A stretch of 60,272 nucleotides of DNA. Origin: Clostridiales bacterium (lineage in GTDB: Bacteria; Bacillota; Clostridia; Lachnospirales; Lachnospiraceae). The stretch lies in contig JAHAFI010000019.1 in NCBI GenBank assembly GCA_018374355.1, positions 1 to 60,272 on the forward strand. Direction: 5' to 3'. This document shows, piece by piece, positions 17,717 to 26,150 of this stretch. A program made the translations under genes and the position numbers. Each line of letters starts with the position of its first letter. Positions within the stretch are counted from its first letter, which is position 1. The notes below the pieces were generated by a model. That model had not been told where the DNA came from. It was given only the letters and a program-made list of their open reading frames with translations, and searched no databases.

Positions 17717-18424
17717 ATGCGGATTATTTTTATCAGACACGGGGAACCTGATTATGCTATCGATTCCCTGACAGAAAAAGGATGGCGGGAGGCTTATGCC
17801 CTTGCCGACCGGGTGAAGGATTGGGAGGTCAGGGACTTTTATGTTTCTCCTTTGGGAAGGGCTCAGGATACGGCCCGGGCAGCTATGAGTAAAATTGACC
17901 GAACAGTGGAAACCCTTCCATGGCTGGAAGAATTTCGTGCGAAGGTATATGAGCCTGTCAGTGGAAGAGAAAAACGGGCATGGGATTTCTTTCCTGAGCA
18001 TTGGACGAAAGTAGATGGGTACTATGACAGAGATCACTGGATGGAAACAGATATTATGACAGAAGAGGTGGCAGATGTTTTCCGGGAAGTCTGTGAGGGA
18101 CTGGATACACTCCTTGCAAAGTACGGATATGTGCGTGAGGAAAGATTTTACCGGGTGAAACAGCACAGTGACGATACGATTGTTCTGTTCTGTCATTTGG
18201 GAATGATTTCTGCTATGATGTGTCATCTGACCGGAATTCCCATGCCTCTTTTGACTCATGGGTTTTATCTTGCTCCCACATCAGTCAGCATACTGACAAC
18301 AGAGGAACGCAGAAACGATGCCGCTTATTTCCGTTGTCAGGTATATGGGGATACCCGCCATCTTCATGATGCAGGAGAACCGATTTCTGATTCGGGATAT
18401 TTCGCACACGCTTTCCAGAAATAA
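17717..18424 (+). CDS. Histidine phosphatase family protein
   Basis: A 235-residue protein with the phosphoglycerate mutase-like RHGE motif at residues 7-10 (IFIRHGEPDY), a second conserved stretch YVSPLGRAQDTA near 50-61, and the late catalytic histidine in LFCHLGMISAMM near 160. The substrate cannot be predicted. The gene runs directly into the rlmH leader; its stop codon overlaps an upstream in-frame ATG of rlmH. Confidence 0.88.
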   Translation: MRIIFIRHGEPDYAIDSLTEKGWREAYALADRVKDWEVRDFYVSPLGRAQDTARAAMSKIDRTVETLPWLEEFRAKVYEPVSGREKRAWDFFPEHWTKVDGYYDRDHWMETDIMTEEVADVFREVCEGLDTLLAKYGYVREERFYRVKQHSDDTIVLFCHLGMISAMMCHLTGIPMPLLTHGFYLAPTSVSILTTEERRNDAAYFRCQVYGDTRHLHDAGEPISDSGYFAHAFQK

Positions 18425-18465
18425 TGCGTATTTCACAAATACAAAAAGCAGAGAGGAAAAACCGG

Positions 18466-18945
18466 ATGAAAATTACACTGGTAACGGTAGGAAAAATCAA
18501 GGAAAAATATTTGAGGGATGCAATCGCTGAGTATACCAAACGGCTGAGCGCCTACTGTAAGCTTGAAATTATAGAGGTGGCTGATGAAAAAACGCCAGAT
18601 GCCGCAAGTGAAACCGTAGAAAACGGGATTCGCCAGAAAGAAGGCGAACGTATTTTAAAGCATGTCAAGGAAAATGCCTATGTCATTACACTGGAAATCG
18701 GGGGGAAGATGCTGGATTCCGTAGAGTTTGCAGAAAAGCTGGAAACCCTTGGAATACAGGGACAAAGCCACATCATCTTTATTATCGGCGGGTCCATTGG
18801 GCTTGGAGAAGAAGTTTTGCGACGGTCCGATTACGCACTGAGTTTTTCAAGGATGACCTTTCCCCACCAATTGATGCGGGTGATTTTGCTGGAGCAGATT
18901 TACCGGGGGTATCGGATTATGACGGGGGCGCCGTATCATAAATAA
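18466..18945 (+). CDS. rlmH: 23S rRNA pseudouridine-1915 N3-methyltransferase
   Basis: A 159-residue SPOUT methyltransferase of exact family length. It has the N-terminus MKITLVTVGKIKEKYL, the SAM-pocket FIIGGSIGLGEEV near 103-115 and the C-terminus YRGYRIMTGAPYHK. It methylates pseudouridine 1915 of 23S rRNA in the assembled ribosome. The ATG at 18466 gives the canonical N-terminus; an ATG at 18424 would add 14 residues not found in the family. Confidence 0.95.
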   Translation: MKITLVTVGKIKEKYLRDAIAEYTKRLSAYCKLEIIEVADEKTPDAASETVENGIRQKEGERILKHVKENAYVITLEIGGKMLDSVEFAEKLETLGIQGQSHIIFIIGGSIGLGEEVLRRSDYALSFSRMTFPHQLMRVILLEQIYRGYRIMTGAPYHK

Positions 18946-19035
18946 CTGTGCCATAGGATCGTTAGTCGCAGCATGGAGCATGAATTGAAGTTATAATGAA
19001 TATAGAAATATTGCATCAGACTGGAGGAATGAATT

Positions 19036-19815
19036 TTGGAAACTGCAAAAAGAATATTACTTTTTGATTTAGACGGCACATTGTTAAGAAATGATAAAAC
19101 AATATCCGAATATACCTTGAGTACATTATCTAAATGCAAAGAGCGGGGTTATTTAATTGGTATCTCTACATCAAGAAGTGAGCAAAATTGCTTGGGATTT
19201 CTTAAAGAGATGAAGCCGGATATTCTAATTTCCAGTGGTGGTGCGTTGGTAAAGGTGAATGAGAAAATCATCTGTTCCTACTCTTTTACAGTGAGTGAAG
19301 TTAAACACTTTATAGAAACAGTAAAAAATATATGTGGATTGGATTGTGAAATTACTGTTGATACATTAGATGCACATTATTGGAATTATAAGACTGATCC
19401 GAAAGCGCAGGATAAAAGCTGGGGGGACAGTATATACACGGACTTTATTGACTTTGAGAAAGAGGCTTTAAAAATATGCGTTGAGATGGCCAGTTCTGAT
19501 TTGGCAGAAAAATTATGTTCATATTTTCCGGTGCTTGACTGTCTGCGTTTTTCGGATGGTAATTGGTATAAGTTTACGAAAAACGGAATCACAAAGGAAA
19601 AAGCAATATCAGCAATATGTGAAGTGTGCCATGTTTCTGTATCGGAAATCATTGCATTTGGTGATGATTATGCAGATATAGGTATGTTAAAATTATGCGG
19701 TATCGGTGTCGCAATGGGAAATGCCGTACAAGAAGTAAAAAATATTGCCGATGAGATAACACTTTCTAATGAGGAAGATGGGGTGGCGGTATATTTGGAA
19801 AAAAACTTAGTTTGA
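19036..19815 (+). CDS. HAD-superfamily hydrolase, Cof type
   Basis: A 259-residue phosphatase-like protein with motif I LFDLDGTLLRND near residues 9-20, motif III lysine in the TKEKAI region near 190, and motif IV GDDYADIGML near 210. The cap domain lies between residues 85 and 185, which indicates the IIB (Cof) group acting on sugar phosphates or nucleotides. The start is a TTG at 19036 with GGAGGA seven bases upstream; no in-frame ATG fits. From here to about 21660 the DNA is visibly more AT-rich than the flanking core genes. Confidence 0.85.
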   Translation: METAKRILLFDLDGTLLRNDKTISEYTLSTLSKCKERGYLIGISTSRSEQNCLGFLKEMKPDILISSGGALVKVNEKIICSYSFTVSEVKHFIETVKNICGLDCEITVDTLDAHYWNYKTDPKAQDKSWGDSIYTDFIDFEKEALKICVEMASSDLAEKLCSYFPVLDCLRFSDGNWYKFTKNGITKEKAISAICEVCHVSVSEIIAFGDDYADIGMLKLCGIGVAMGNAVQEVKNIADEITLSNEEDGVAVYLEKNLV

Positions 19816-19922
19816 AATTGAATTCTGAAACTATATCAGAAACGGCTAAAAATCCCTAGAATTAATCTGGAGAAAGGAAAAATCCGATTACCGTCTTAGA
19901 TAATTGGATTATACAAAGATTT

Positions 19923-20429
19923 ATGGACAAAAGTGAAATCAGTTTGATTGTAGCACGTTCCAAGAACAATGTAATTGGAAAGAATGGAAAAATTCCTTGG
20001 AAAATCAAAGGCGAGCAGAAGCAGTTTAAGGAATTGACTACTGGCAATGTAGTTATTATGGGGAGGAAATCTTATGAAGAGATAGGACGTCCTCTGCAGA
20101 ACAGAAAGAATATCGTGGTTTCAGGTACTGAGAACTATACAGGAGAAAATTTGGCAACGGCTAAGACGTTGCAACAAGCAATTGAAATGGCGGGAGATGA
20201 CAAGATATTTATTTCCGGCGGTTATAGATTGTTTAAGGATGCAATGCCATTTGTGAACAAAATGTATATTACAGAAATAGATATTGAGGTTGAGGATGGC
20301 GATGTTTTCTTTCCACAATTTAATGAAGATGATTTTGAAAAAGTCATAGGCGAAGTAGGTGGAGATGAGATTACATACACGAGAACCTATTATATTCGCA
20401 AGAAATATCAGGAGAACTGCGTGATATAA
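19923..20429 (+). CDS. Dihydrofolate reductase
   Basis: A 168-residue single-domain enzyme reducing dihydrofolate with NADPH. It shows the N-terminal SLIVARSKNNVIGKNGKIPW, the Met20-type loop, the NADPH site VVIMGRKSYEEIG near residues 43-55, and FISGGYRLFKDAM near 96-108. The acidic catalytic residue is Glu (in IKGEQKQF) where E. coli has Asp27. The AT-rich sequence and odd company (no thyA nearby) suggest an acquired or second copy. No good ribosome binding site is visible before the ATG. Confidence 0.88.
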   Translation: MDKSEISLIVARSKNNVIGKNGKIPWKIKGEQKQFKELTTGNVVIMGRKSYEEIGRPLQNRKNIVVSGTENYTGENLATAKTLQQAIEMAGDDKIFISGGYRLFKDAMPFVNKMYITEIDIEVEDGDVFFPQFNEDDFEKVIGEVGGDEITYTRTYYIRKKYQENCVI

Positions 20430-20432
20430 CAT

Positions 20433-20585
20433 AGATATAACACCTTGGTCTATTCTGTAAAGGATAAGATATCAAAAGAGGCCTTCTGGGAGTTGGTAAA
20501 ATTCAAGTATCCTACACACCAGATTGTTTTCTGTACGGAAAATGCGCTGCAGACTTTGCAATTTGAAAGGAGTTATTCATTATGA
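20433..20585 (+). pseudogene. Unassigned coding remnant, about 50 codons
   Basis: A stop-free stretch encodes LVYSVKDKISKEAFWELV and then CTENALQTLQFERSYSL before a stop at 20583-20585. It begins right after a stop codon, has no ATG and no binding site, and ends inside the start of the next gene. It reads like the C-terminal end of a lost protein of unknown family. Confidence 0.4.
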
Positions 20586-21052
20586 CAAACATATTCTTTG
20601 AAGATGAAGAAATAACAGATAATGACCTATATTTCCTTTGTTACATGATTGAACGTGTAGCCAGAAAATTGCATCAGAGAAATTGTTACATTGTAAATCA
20701 GATTTCACAAGATGAATGGGTACGGTTAATCAGTCTTGCAAATGTATTACACTGTGAAAATCCTCTGAAAATAGAAGACGAATGGATTGAAGAGTATCAT
20801 TTGGAAAAAGGAGATTTCGACATTACATCGGTTGATCCGGAACTTGTAGATCAGATTCCTTCCGCAACACAGATGGGAAAGGTTTATGTGCGTTTAATTT
20901 TATCCACCTTACAACCGGGAGAGAACTATATTGATGGTATGGTTCGGGTATATAATGATGATATTTGTGAAATTATTGATAACTATAACAGCAGTGCGTA
21001 TTATGAACCGTCATATGTAATTACAAGAGCATATAATCATGGGGGATTTTAA
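20582..21052 (+). CDS. Hypothetical protein, 156 residues
   Basis: I do not recognise this acidic, soluble protein. It begins MTNIFFEDEEITDNDLYFLC and has conserved-looking blocks YMIERVARKLHQRN and YVRLILSTLQPGENYIDGM, with no membrane segment or signal peptide. AAAGGAG (20567-20573) precedes the ATG. Only 11 bases separate it from the S51 peptidase, so the two may be co-transcribed. Confidence 0.65.
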   Translation: MTNIFFEDEEITDNDLYFLCYMIERVARKLHQRNCYIVNQISQDEWVRLISLANVLHCENPLKIEDEWIEEYHLEKGDFDITSVDPELVDQIPSATQMGKVYVRLILSTLQPGENYIDGMVRVYNDDICEIIDNYNSSAYYEPSYVITRAYNHGGF

Positions 21053-21063
21053 GGAGGTACAAA

Positions 21064-21663
21064 ATGCTGCTATTATGTTCCAATGGCTTATCCAGTGAAC
21101 CATTGAGAAAGTGTATATCAGACAAAGTAAATTGTGGCACTGCAGTAATCATAGTAACTGCCGATAATGAGTACAAAGGTAATAATTATCATGTGCCAAG
21201 ATGTAAAGAAGAATTAGAAAGCTTAGGCTGTTCTGTTGATTTATTTGACATCGATATACAGCCCATCGATCAATTACTAAAATATGATATCGTTGAATTC
21301 ATCGGCGGAAATCCTTACTACTTATTGCAATCATTGAAAAAGTGTCATGCACGAAAGGTATTGTCAATGATAGCTGCTGATAAAATACTTATTGGCTGGA
21401 GTGCGGGAGCTTTAGTGATGGGGCCAACGATACGTCTCATTGAAGAATATTCACCCGAAATGAATATATGTAAACTCGATAACTTGGAGGGTATGTGTCT
21501 AACAGATGTACAGATTTTGCCACATTATAGCAAATTCATTGACAGATATGAAAATTGCGAAGAACGATGCATCCGATACGAGCAAGAACAAGGCTGTTCT
21601 GTAATTCGTCTCAATGATGGAGAAGGTGTGCTAATAGACGAGCATATTACGTTAATCGGATAA
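21064..21663 (+). CDS. Peptidase S51 / dipeptidase E-like protein
   Basis: A 199-residue protein of the class I glutamine amidotransferase-like fold. The nucleophile elbow GWSAGALVMGP near residues 117-127 contains the serine of S51 peptidases, and ILPHYSKF near 160 supplies the candidate histidine. Peptidase E cleaves Asp-X dipeptides; close relatives are cyanophycinases. The FIGGNPYYLLQ stretch near 79 is typical. The start follows AAGGAGG. Confidence 0.85.
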   Translation: MLLLCSNGLSSEPLRKCISDKVNCGTAVIIVTADNEYKGNNYHVPRCKEELESLGCSVDLFDIDIQPIDQLLKYDIVEFIGGNPYYLLQSLKKCHARKVLSMIAADKILIGWSAGALVMGPTIRLIEEYSPEMNICKLDNLEGMCLTDVQILPHYSKFIDRYENCEERCIRYEQEQGCSVIRLNDGEGVLIDEHITLIG

Positions 21664-21689
21664 TTTTTCAATTAGGAGGAGAAAACTTC

Positions 21690-21959
21690 ATGATAACACT
21701 CAGCGATCACAAAGTAATCCTGCGGGATTTCCTAATCAGCGATATAGAAAAGCGAATATACTGGGAAACCACAGAAAATGAATGGCAGCTTTGGGATGCC
21801 CCATGGGAAACGGAAAATCTTACGGAGTCTGAAAAGGAAAAAGAACTCTGCAGAAAGCCCGGCATAAGACAAGTCCGGGGAAATAAATATGATGGTTTGA
21901 CATTCCGCCTGAATATGGACCGATATCAGGCGGCAAAATGTACAAAGCTGGATAAATAG
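21690..21959 (+). pseudogene. GNAT acetyltransferase remnant with internal deletion
   Basis: An 89-residue open frame. Residues 1-50 (ITLSDHKVILRDFLISDIEK, WDAPWETENL) match the N-terminus of a GNAT acetyltransferase, and the last 25 (NKYDGLTFRLNMDRYQ) look like its C-terminus, but the central acetyl-CoA-binding core is missing. An in-frame deletion of about 250-300 bases is the simplest reading. AGGAGGAG precedes the ATG, so a short, probably inactive protein could still be made. Confidence 0.65.
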
Positions 21960-21974
21960 AGAAAGGACACAAAT

Positions 21975-22589
21975 ATGAATGACATTTTAATCATAGGAAT
22001 TGCCGGGGGGACCGGAAGCGGCAAATCAACCTTAACAAAACATTTGGTTTCTTATTTCAACGAAGAAGTAACTGTCATCGAGCATGACAATTACTACAAA
22101 GCCCACGATGATATGGAATATGAGGAACGGGTACATTTAAATTATGACCATCCCAATGCTTTCGACACCGACCTGATGATTGAACACCTGAAAGAGCTGA
22201 AGGCAGGCCATACCATCGAATGCCCCGTTTATGATTATACCGTACATAACAGAAGCAAAAACACCATCAAAGTTGTGCCAAGCAAAGTAATCATTGTGGA
22301 AGGCATTTTGATTTTTGAAAATCTGGATTTGTGCAAGATGATGGATATCCGTATTTTTGTAGATACCGACGCGGACGTAAGGATTATCCGGAGAATCAAA
22401 CGGGATGTAATGGTACGTGCCAGAAGTCTGGAATCGGTAATCAGCCAATACCTCACAACGGTAAAACCCATGCATGAACAATTCGTGGAACCCAGCAAAA
22501 AGAATGCGAACATTATCGTTCCTGAGGGCGGACATAATCAGATTGCCATGGAAATGATACGGAATCATATTCAAAAACATCTGGTGTAA
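21975..22589 (+). CDS. udk: Uridine kinase
   Basis: A 204-residue P-loop kinase with Walker A GIAGGTGSGKST at residues 8-19, DNYYKAHDDM near 39, the lid region RIIRRIKRDVMVRAR near 136, and the family's NHP-type substrate residues in LNYDHPNAFDTD. It phosphorylates uridine and cytidine in pyrimidine salvage. GAAAGGA precedes the ATG. It is followed 51 bases later by the P1 peptidase. Confidence 0.93.
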   Translation: MNDILIIGIAGGTGSGKSTLTKHLVSYFNEEVTVIEHDNYYKAHDDMEYEERVHLNYDHPNAFDTDLMIEHLKELKAGHTIECPVYDYTVHNRSKNTIKVVPSKVIIVEGILIFENLDLCKMMDIRIFVDTDADVRIIRRIKRDVMVRARSLESVISQYLTTVKPMHEQFVEPSKKNANIIVPEGGHNQIAMEMIRNHIQKHLV

Positions 22590-22640
22590 AATTTTTTCTT
22601 AAAAGATAACAAAAAGCAGGATACGAAAAAAGGTGAGAAA

Positions 22641-23615
22641 ATGAAGGAATGGAAAGAAATAAAGATTACAGAACTGAAGGATTTCCGGATCGGGCATGCA
22701 CAGGATGAAAAAAACGCTACGGGATGCAGTGTCATTATCTGTGAAAAGAAAGCTCCCTGCGGAGTGGATGTGAGAGGCGGAGGCCCTGCTTCCCGGGAAA
22801 CAGAGCTTTTGAATCCCACAGCGTCCAATGACGGCGTACATGCCGTATTGCTAAGCGGAGGCAGCGCTTACGGTCTTGATGCAGCCGGAGGTGTTATGCA
22901 GTATCTGGAAGAGCGAAACATCGGTTTAAAGGTGGGAAAATCCATTGTGCCGATTGTTGTAGGCTCCTGTATCTTTGACTTGGAATGTGTCAGCAATCAG
23001 GTGCGCCCCGACGCCAAAATGGGGTATGCCGCCTGTGTAAACAGTGAACTTCGCCCCGATTCCAATGGAAATATCGGTGCTGGCATGGGCGCAACGGTAG
23101 GAAAAATGCATGGCGATGCTTTCAGCATGAAATCCGGACTGGGAACCTATGCCTGTCAGGTTGGAAAGCTTCAGGTAGGAGCAGTCGTTGTGGTAAATGC
23201 CATCGGTGATGTATTTGAGATGGATTCCAATAAGCAGTTGGCAGGCCTTTTGAATGCGAAGAAAAACGGTATGCTTAACAGCGAAGTGGAAGCTATAAAA
23301 TTACTCCAGTTAAAAAATTTCTTTACCTCCAACACAACAATTGCCGCCATCCTTACAAATGCCGATCTGGATAAGTCCCAGATGAACAAAGTGGCGCAGT
23401 TAGCTTCCAACGGCATCGCCCGGACGATTCGCCCGGTCAACACCTCCATGGACGGAGATTCCGTATATGCTATGTCCTGCGGAAAGGTGAAATCCAGTGC
23501 GGATGTGGTGGGAACTTTGGGAGCGCATGTTCTGGCGAAAGCAATCAATCGGGCGGTTTTGGAGACTGAAGAAATTTATGGATACAAATCCGCCCAGTCA
23601 TTTTTAAAATCATAG
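22641..23615 (+). CDS. P1 family (S58) peptidase
   Basis: A 324-residue Ntn-fold protein. It has DFRIGHAQDEKNATGCSVII near the N-terminus and the characteristic VRGGGPASRETELLNP near 48-63, with AVLLSGGSAYGLDAAGGV near 72-89. The autocatalytic cleavage residue of DmpA-type aminopeptidases is expected near residue 230. Members include L-aminopeptidase/D-esterase DmpA and aryl-amide hydrolases. AAAGGTGAG precedes the ATG. Confidence 0.88.
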   Translation: MKEWKEIKITELKDFRIGHAQDEKNATGCSVIICEKKAPCGVDVRGGGPASRETELLNPTASNDGVHAVLLSGGSAYGLDAAGGVMQYLEERNIGLKVGKSIVPIVVGSCIFDLECVSNQVRPDAKMGYAACVNSELRPDSNGNIGAGMGATVGKMHGDAFSMKSGLGTYACQVGKLQVGAVVVVNAIGDVFEMDSNKQLAGLLNAKKNGMLNSEVEAIKLLQLKNFFTSNTTIAAILTNADLDKSQMNKVAQLASNGIARTIRPVNTSMDGDSVYAMSCGKVKSSADVVGTLGAHVLAKAINRAVLETEEIYGYKSAQSFLKS

Positions 23616-23630
23616 AAGGGAGAAACGATT

Positions 23631-23669
23631 ATGCGTTTAATGATTGTATCTGCTCCATGCAAAGCGTGA
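23631..23669 (+). pseudogene. Twelve-codon remnant, possibly a metallophosphoesterase N-terminus
   Basis: After a good site (GAAGGGAG) the frame reads MRLMIVSAPCKA and stops. The first seven residues match the usual start of YfcE-type phosphodiesterases (MKLMIVSDIHG), and the match breaks at the left arm of a hairpin. It could be a deletion scar or a leader peptide. Confidence 0.35.
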
Positions 23670-23725
23670 GGGATAGTGTTTGCATGGAGTATCTGACTAT
23701 CCGGATAGCTTTGCATTTCTTTTTT
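23653..23725 (+). terminator. Terminator with a competing hairpin
   Basis: ATGCAAAGC (23657-23665) pairs with GCTTTGCAT (23708-23716), with GGATAGT/ACTATCC (23671-23677, 23696-23702) stacked inside; a T-rich run follows. A different hairpin pairs CTCCATGCAAA (23653-23663) with TTTGCATGGAG (23679-23689) and would block the first. Confidence 0.65.
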
Positions 23726-23763
23726 ATCTTATAAAATTTTTTTAGAAAAAGGAGCACAGCTAT

Positions 23764-25044
23764 ATGAGTAACAAAAATTTTAAAATGGGATTTGCCGAAA
23801 CAGATATTACACCAAAGGATTCTATAGAGACAATTGGTTTTGGCCGTGAAGATAATATGTCCAGAGGCATTCTGCATCCTCTGTCTGCTCAGGTCACAGT
23901 ATGGGAATTGGGGGATACGGTTTGTTGTTTGATAACCATTGATCATATTGGTTTTTCAAAAGAACATTCCAATGATTTACGGGATAAAGTGGGAGACATC
24001 CTCAGGATTACACGGGAACAGGTAATGCTGTGTTTCTCACATGGACATTCTTCTCCAAATGATGATGCCGCTCCGAAATATTATCAGATGGTATGCCGGA
24101 AAATACTGACAGCTGTAGTAAGAGCCTCTCATCAGCGAACATATGTAAAAGCCGGATGGGGAAACGGAACTGTGAACATCGGTGTAAACCGGAGAGCAGA
24201 TTGTACGGCACTGGATCGGCGTGCAGGGATATTAAAAGTATGTGATGCTGCCACCGGAAACTTGCATTTGCTTCTGATTCGTCTGACAGCTCATTGTAAT
24301 GTCCTGAAGGCGGATAACTGGTTGATTTCACCTGATTATTTTGGAACTGTCCGTGATGTGTTGCAGCAGGAATACCACTGCCCGATTCTAGTTATACAGG
24401 GAGCTGCCGGAAATATTGCACCCAGATATTTCAAGGCATCATATATACCAGTGGATGCTCCTGACCAGAGATTTGTTCGCTCTGATACAGCCTTGGAGGA
24501 TATGGCGGAAAATGTACGAAGAAACATTCTGTCGGTAATTAAGGATATTGTACCGCAGGAGATTACCAATTTATCTATGTATTCCCGTGATATTTGCTTT
24601 ACCGCTGATGTTCCCTCAAGTGAGCTGGCAGGAAAAATTGCTGACGAAGCGAAAAGGTATTGCGGAATTGACGGAACAAGATGGCTTCAGGAAATTCACA
24701 GATTACACGCAGAGGAAATCACCTACCAAAAAGATATGACGGAAGTCCAATACTTTTTATTGGGTGATGGCTGTCTCTGTGGTGTGGCAAATGAAGTTAT
24801 GGTTGAATTTGACCTGCAAATTCTTCAAAGGCTTGGCAATGAATTTTTCTATTTCAATGGTTATACCAATGGATGTACCGCATACTTTCCTACCGAAGAG
24901 GAATTTGATAAAGGCGGATATGAAGTATATTGGTCAATGCTGCATTACTTTGGATATTATGGCCGGGTGTTTCCGCTGAAAAGAAATTCAGCTTCGGAAC
25001 TCATTGATTTTGTAGTCGAACAACATCAAATGAATTTGCTATAA
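23764..25044 (+). CDS. Neutral/alkaline ceramidase-like protein
   Basis: A 426-residue protein resembling the N-terminal catalytic domain of neutral ceramidases: MGFAETDITPKDS near residue 8, LITIDHIGFSKE, the zinc-ligand-type SHGHSSPND near 95, IQGAAGNIAPRYF near 210, and NGYTNGCTAYFPTEEEF near 361. In true neutral ceramidases the nucleophile is the Ser of GDVSPN; here the matching position reads NIAPR, so the serine is absent. There is no signal peptide, so it is probably cytosolic. Amide-lipid hydrolysis is therefore doubtful and the substrate is unknown. Confidence 0.75.
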   Translation: MSNKNFKMGFAETDITPKDSIETIGFGREDNMSRGILHPLSAQVTVWELGDTVCCLITIDHIGFSKEHSNDLRDKVGDILRITREQVMLCFSHGHSSPNDDAAPKYYQMVCRKILTAVVRASHQRTYVKAGWGNGTVNIGVNRRADCTALDRRAGILKVCDAATGNLHLLLIRLTAHCNVLKADNWLISPDYFGTVRDVLQQEYHCPILVIQGAAGNIAPRYFKASYIPVDAPDQRFVRSDTALEDMAENVRRNILSVIKDIVPQEITNLSMYSRDICFTADVPSSELAGKIADEAKRYCGIDGTRWLQEIHRLHAEEITYQKDMTEVQYFLLGDGCLCGVANEVMVEFDLQILQRLGNEFFYFNGYTNGCTAYFPTEEEFDKGGYEVYWSMLHYFGYYGRVFPLKRNSASELIDFVVEQHQMNLL

Positions 25045-25103
25045 AAATAGATATGTAGACGGAACAGTTATCAGAAAAACAAGGGAAGGAAGAGGAACTA
25101 CTT

Positions 25104-25982
25104 ATGCATAACGTACAGGCAAAAGCACTTTTATCCTCTCAAAACGGAATGAACCTCTACCGCGGCTGCACCCACGGCTGCATCTACTGTGATGCAAGAA
25201 GTACCTGCTACCAGATGAACCACCTTTTTGAGGACATCGAGGTAAAGATCAATGCCCCTCAGCTTCTGGAACAGGCTCTGCGGCGAAAGCGAAAGCCCTG
25301 TATGATTGGAACGGGCGCGATGAGCGATCCCTATCTTCACGCAGAAGCCAACTTAGGTCTGACGCGAAAATGTCTGGAACTGATCGACCGCTACGGATAC
25401 GGGCTGGCCATCCAGACAAAATCCGACCTGATTTTGCGGGATCTGGATTTGTTAAAAAGCATCAACAGGAAAACCAAATGTGTAGTGCAGATGACTCTTA
25501 CAACCTATGATGAATCTCTGTGTAAAATTCTCGAACCCCATGTGTGTACAACCAAACGGCGCGCAGAGGTTCTGAACATTCTGAGAGACGAGGGAATTCC
25601 TACGATCTGCTGGATGACACCGATTCTGCCGTTTATCAACGACACCGAAGAAAATATCCGCGCCCTTTTATCTTACTGCACAGAAGCAAAGGTATATGGA
25701 ATTCTTCTGTTCGGAATCGGCGTTACCCTGCGTGACGGAGACAGACAGTATTTTTACCGAAAACTGGACGAGCACTTTCCGGGAATGAAACAGAGGTATA
25801 TACAGACCTACGGAAATGCCTATGAAGTGCCCTCCCCAAATCAGAAGAAGCTGATGAACATCATAAAAACAACATGCCACGAGCACAATATCCGGCTTGG
25901 TCCGGAAGAACTCTTTCGCTATATGCAGACATTTGAAGATAAATTGGCAGGAGAGCAGCTTCGGCTGCCCTTCCTTCCATAA
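25104..25982 (+). CDS. SPL-like radical SAM protein
   Basis: A 292-residue radical SAM enzyme. The 4Fe-4S motif is CTHGCIYC at residues 22-29 (spacing CX3CX2C), preceded by MNLYRGC. MIGTGAMSDPYLHAE near 72 and AIQTKSDLILRDLDLL near 98 are typical of the Rv2578c/spore photoproduct lyase-like group. The true function of this subgroup is not established. GGAAGGAAGAGG precedes the ATG. Confidence 0.88.
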   Translation: MHNVQAKALLSSQNGMNLYRGCTHGCIYCDARSTCYQMNHLFEDIEVKINAPQLLEQALRRKRKPCMIGTGAMSDPYLHAEANLGLTRKCLELIDRYGYGLAIQTKSDLILRDLDLLKSINRKTKCVVQMTLTTYDESLCKILEPHVCTTKRRAEVLNILRDEGIPTICWMTPILPFINDTEENIRALLSYCTEAKVYGILLFGIGVTLRDGDRQYFYRKLDEHFPGMKQRYIQTYGNAYEVPSPNQKKLMNIIKTTCHEHNIRLGPEELFRYMQTFEDKLAGEQLRLPFLP

Positions 25983-25985
25983 GCA

Positions 25986-26020
25986 CCGGAAAGCTTTCGA
26001 AGGCTTTTTATAAAATCCGG
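25986..26020 (+). terminator. Terminator after the radical SAM gene
   Basis: An outer stem CCGGA/TCCGG (25986-25990, 26016-26020) encloses AAAGC/GCTTT (25990-25994, 26003-26007) with a short T-run inside. The structure is weak. Confidence 0.45.
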
Positions 26021-26150
26021 TTGTTAAGCAGAAAATTTCGTGCTACACTAAGTATTGGATGCCGGAACAAAAGATATTTTGGCTCCGGTATTTGAATGTC
26101 ATGAACGAAAATAATCAAATTATATAGAATCATGGGGGGAGGATATCGGC

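Noticed and set aside
19029..19031. ATG as start of the HAD hydrolase
   Set aside because: It lies seven bases before the TTG and is out of frame with the protein.
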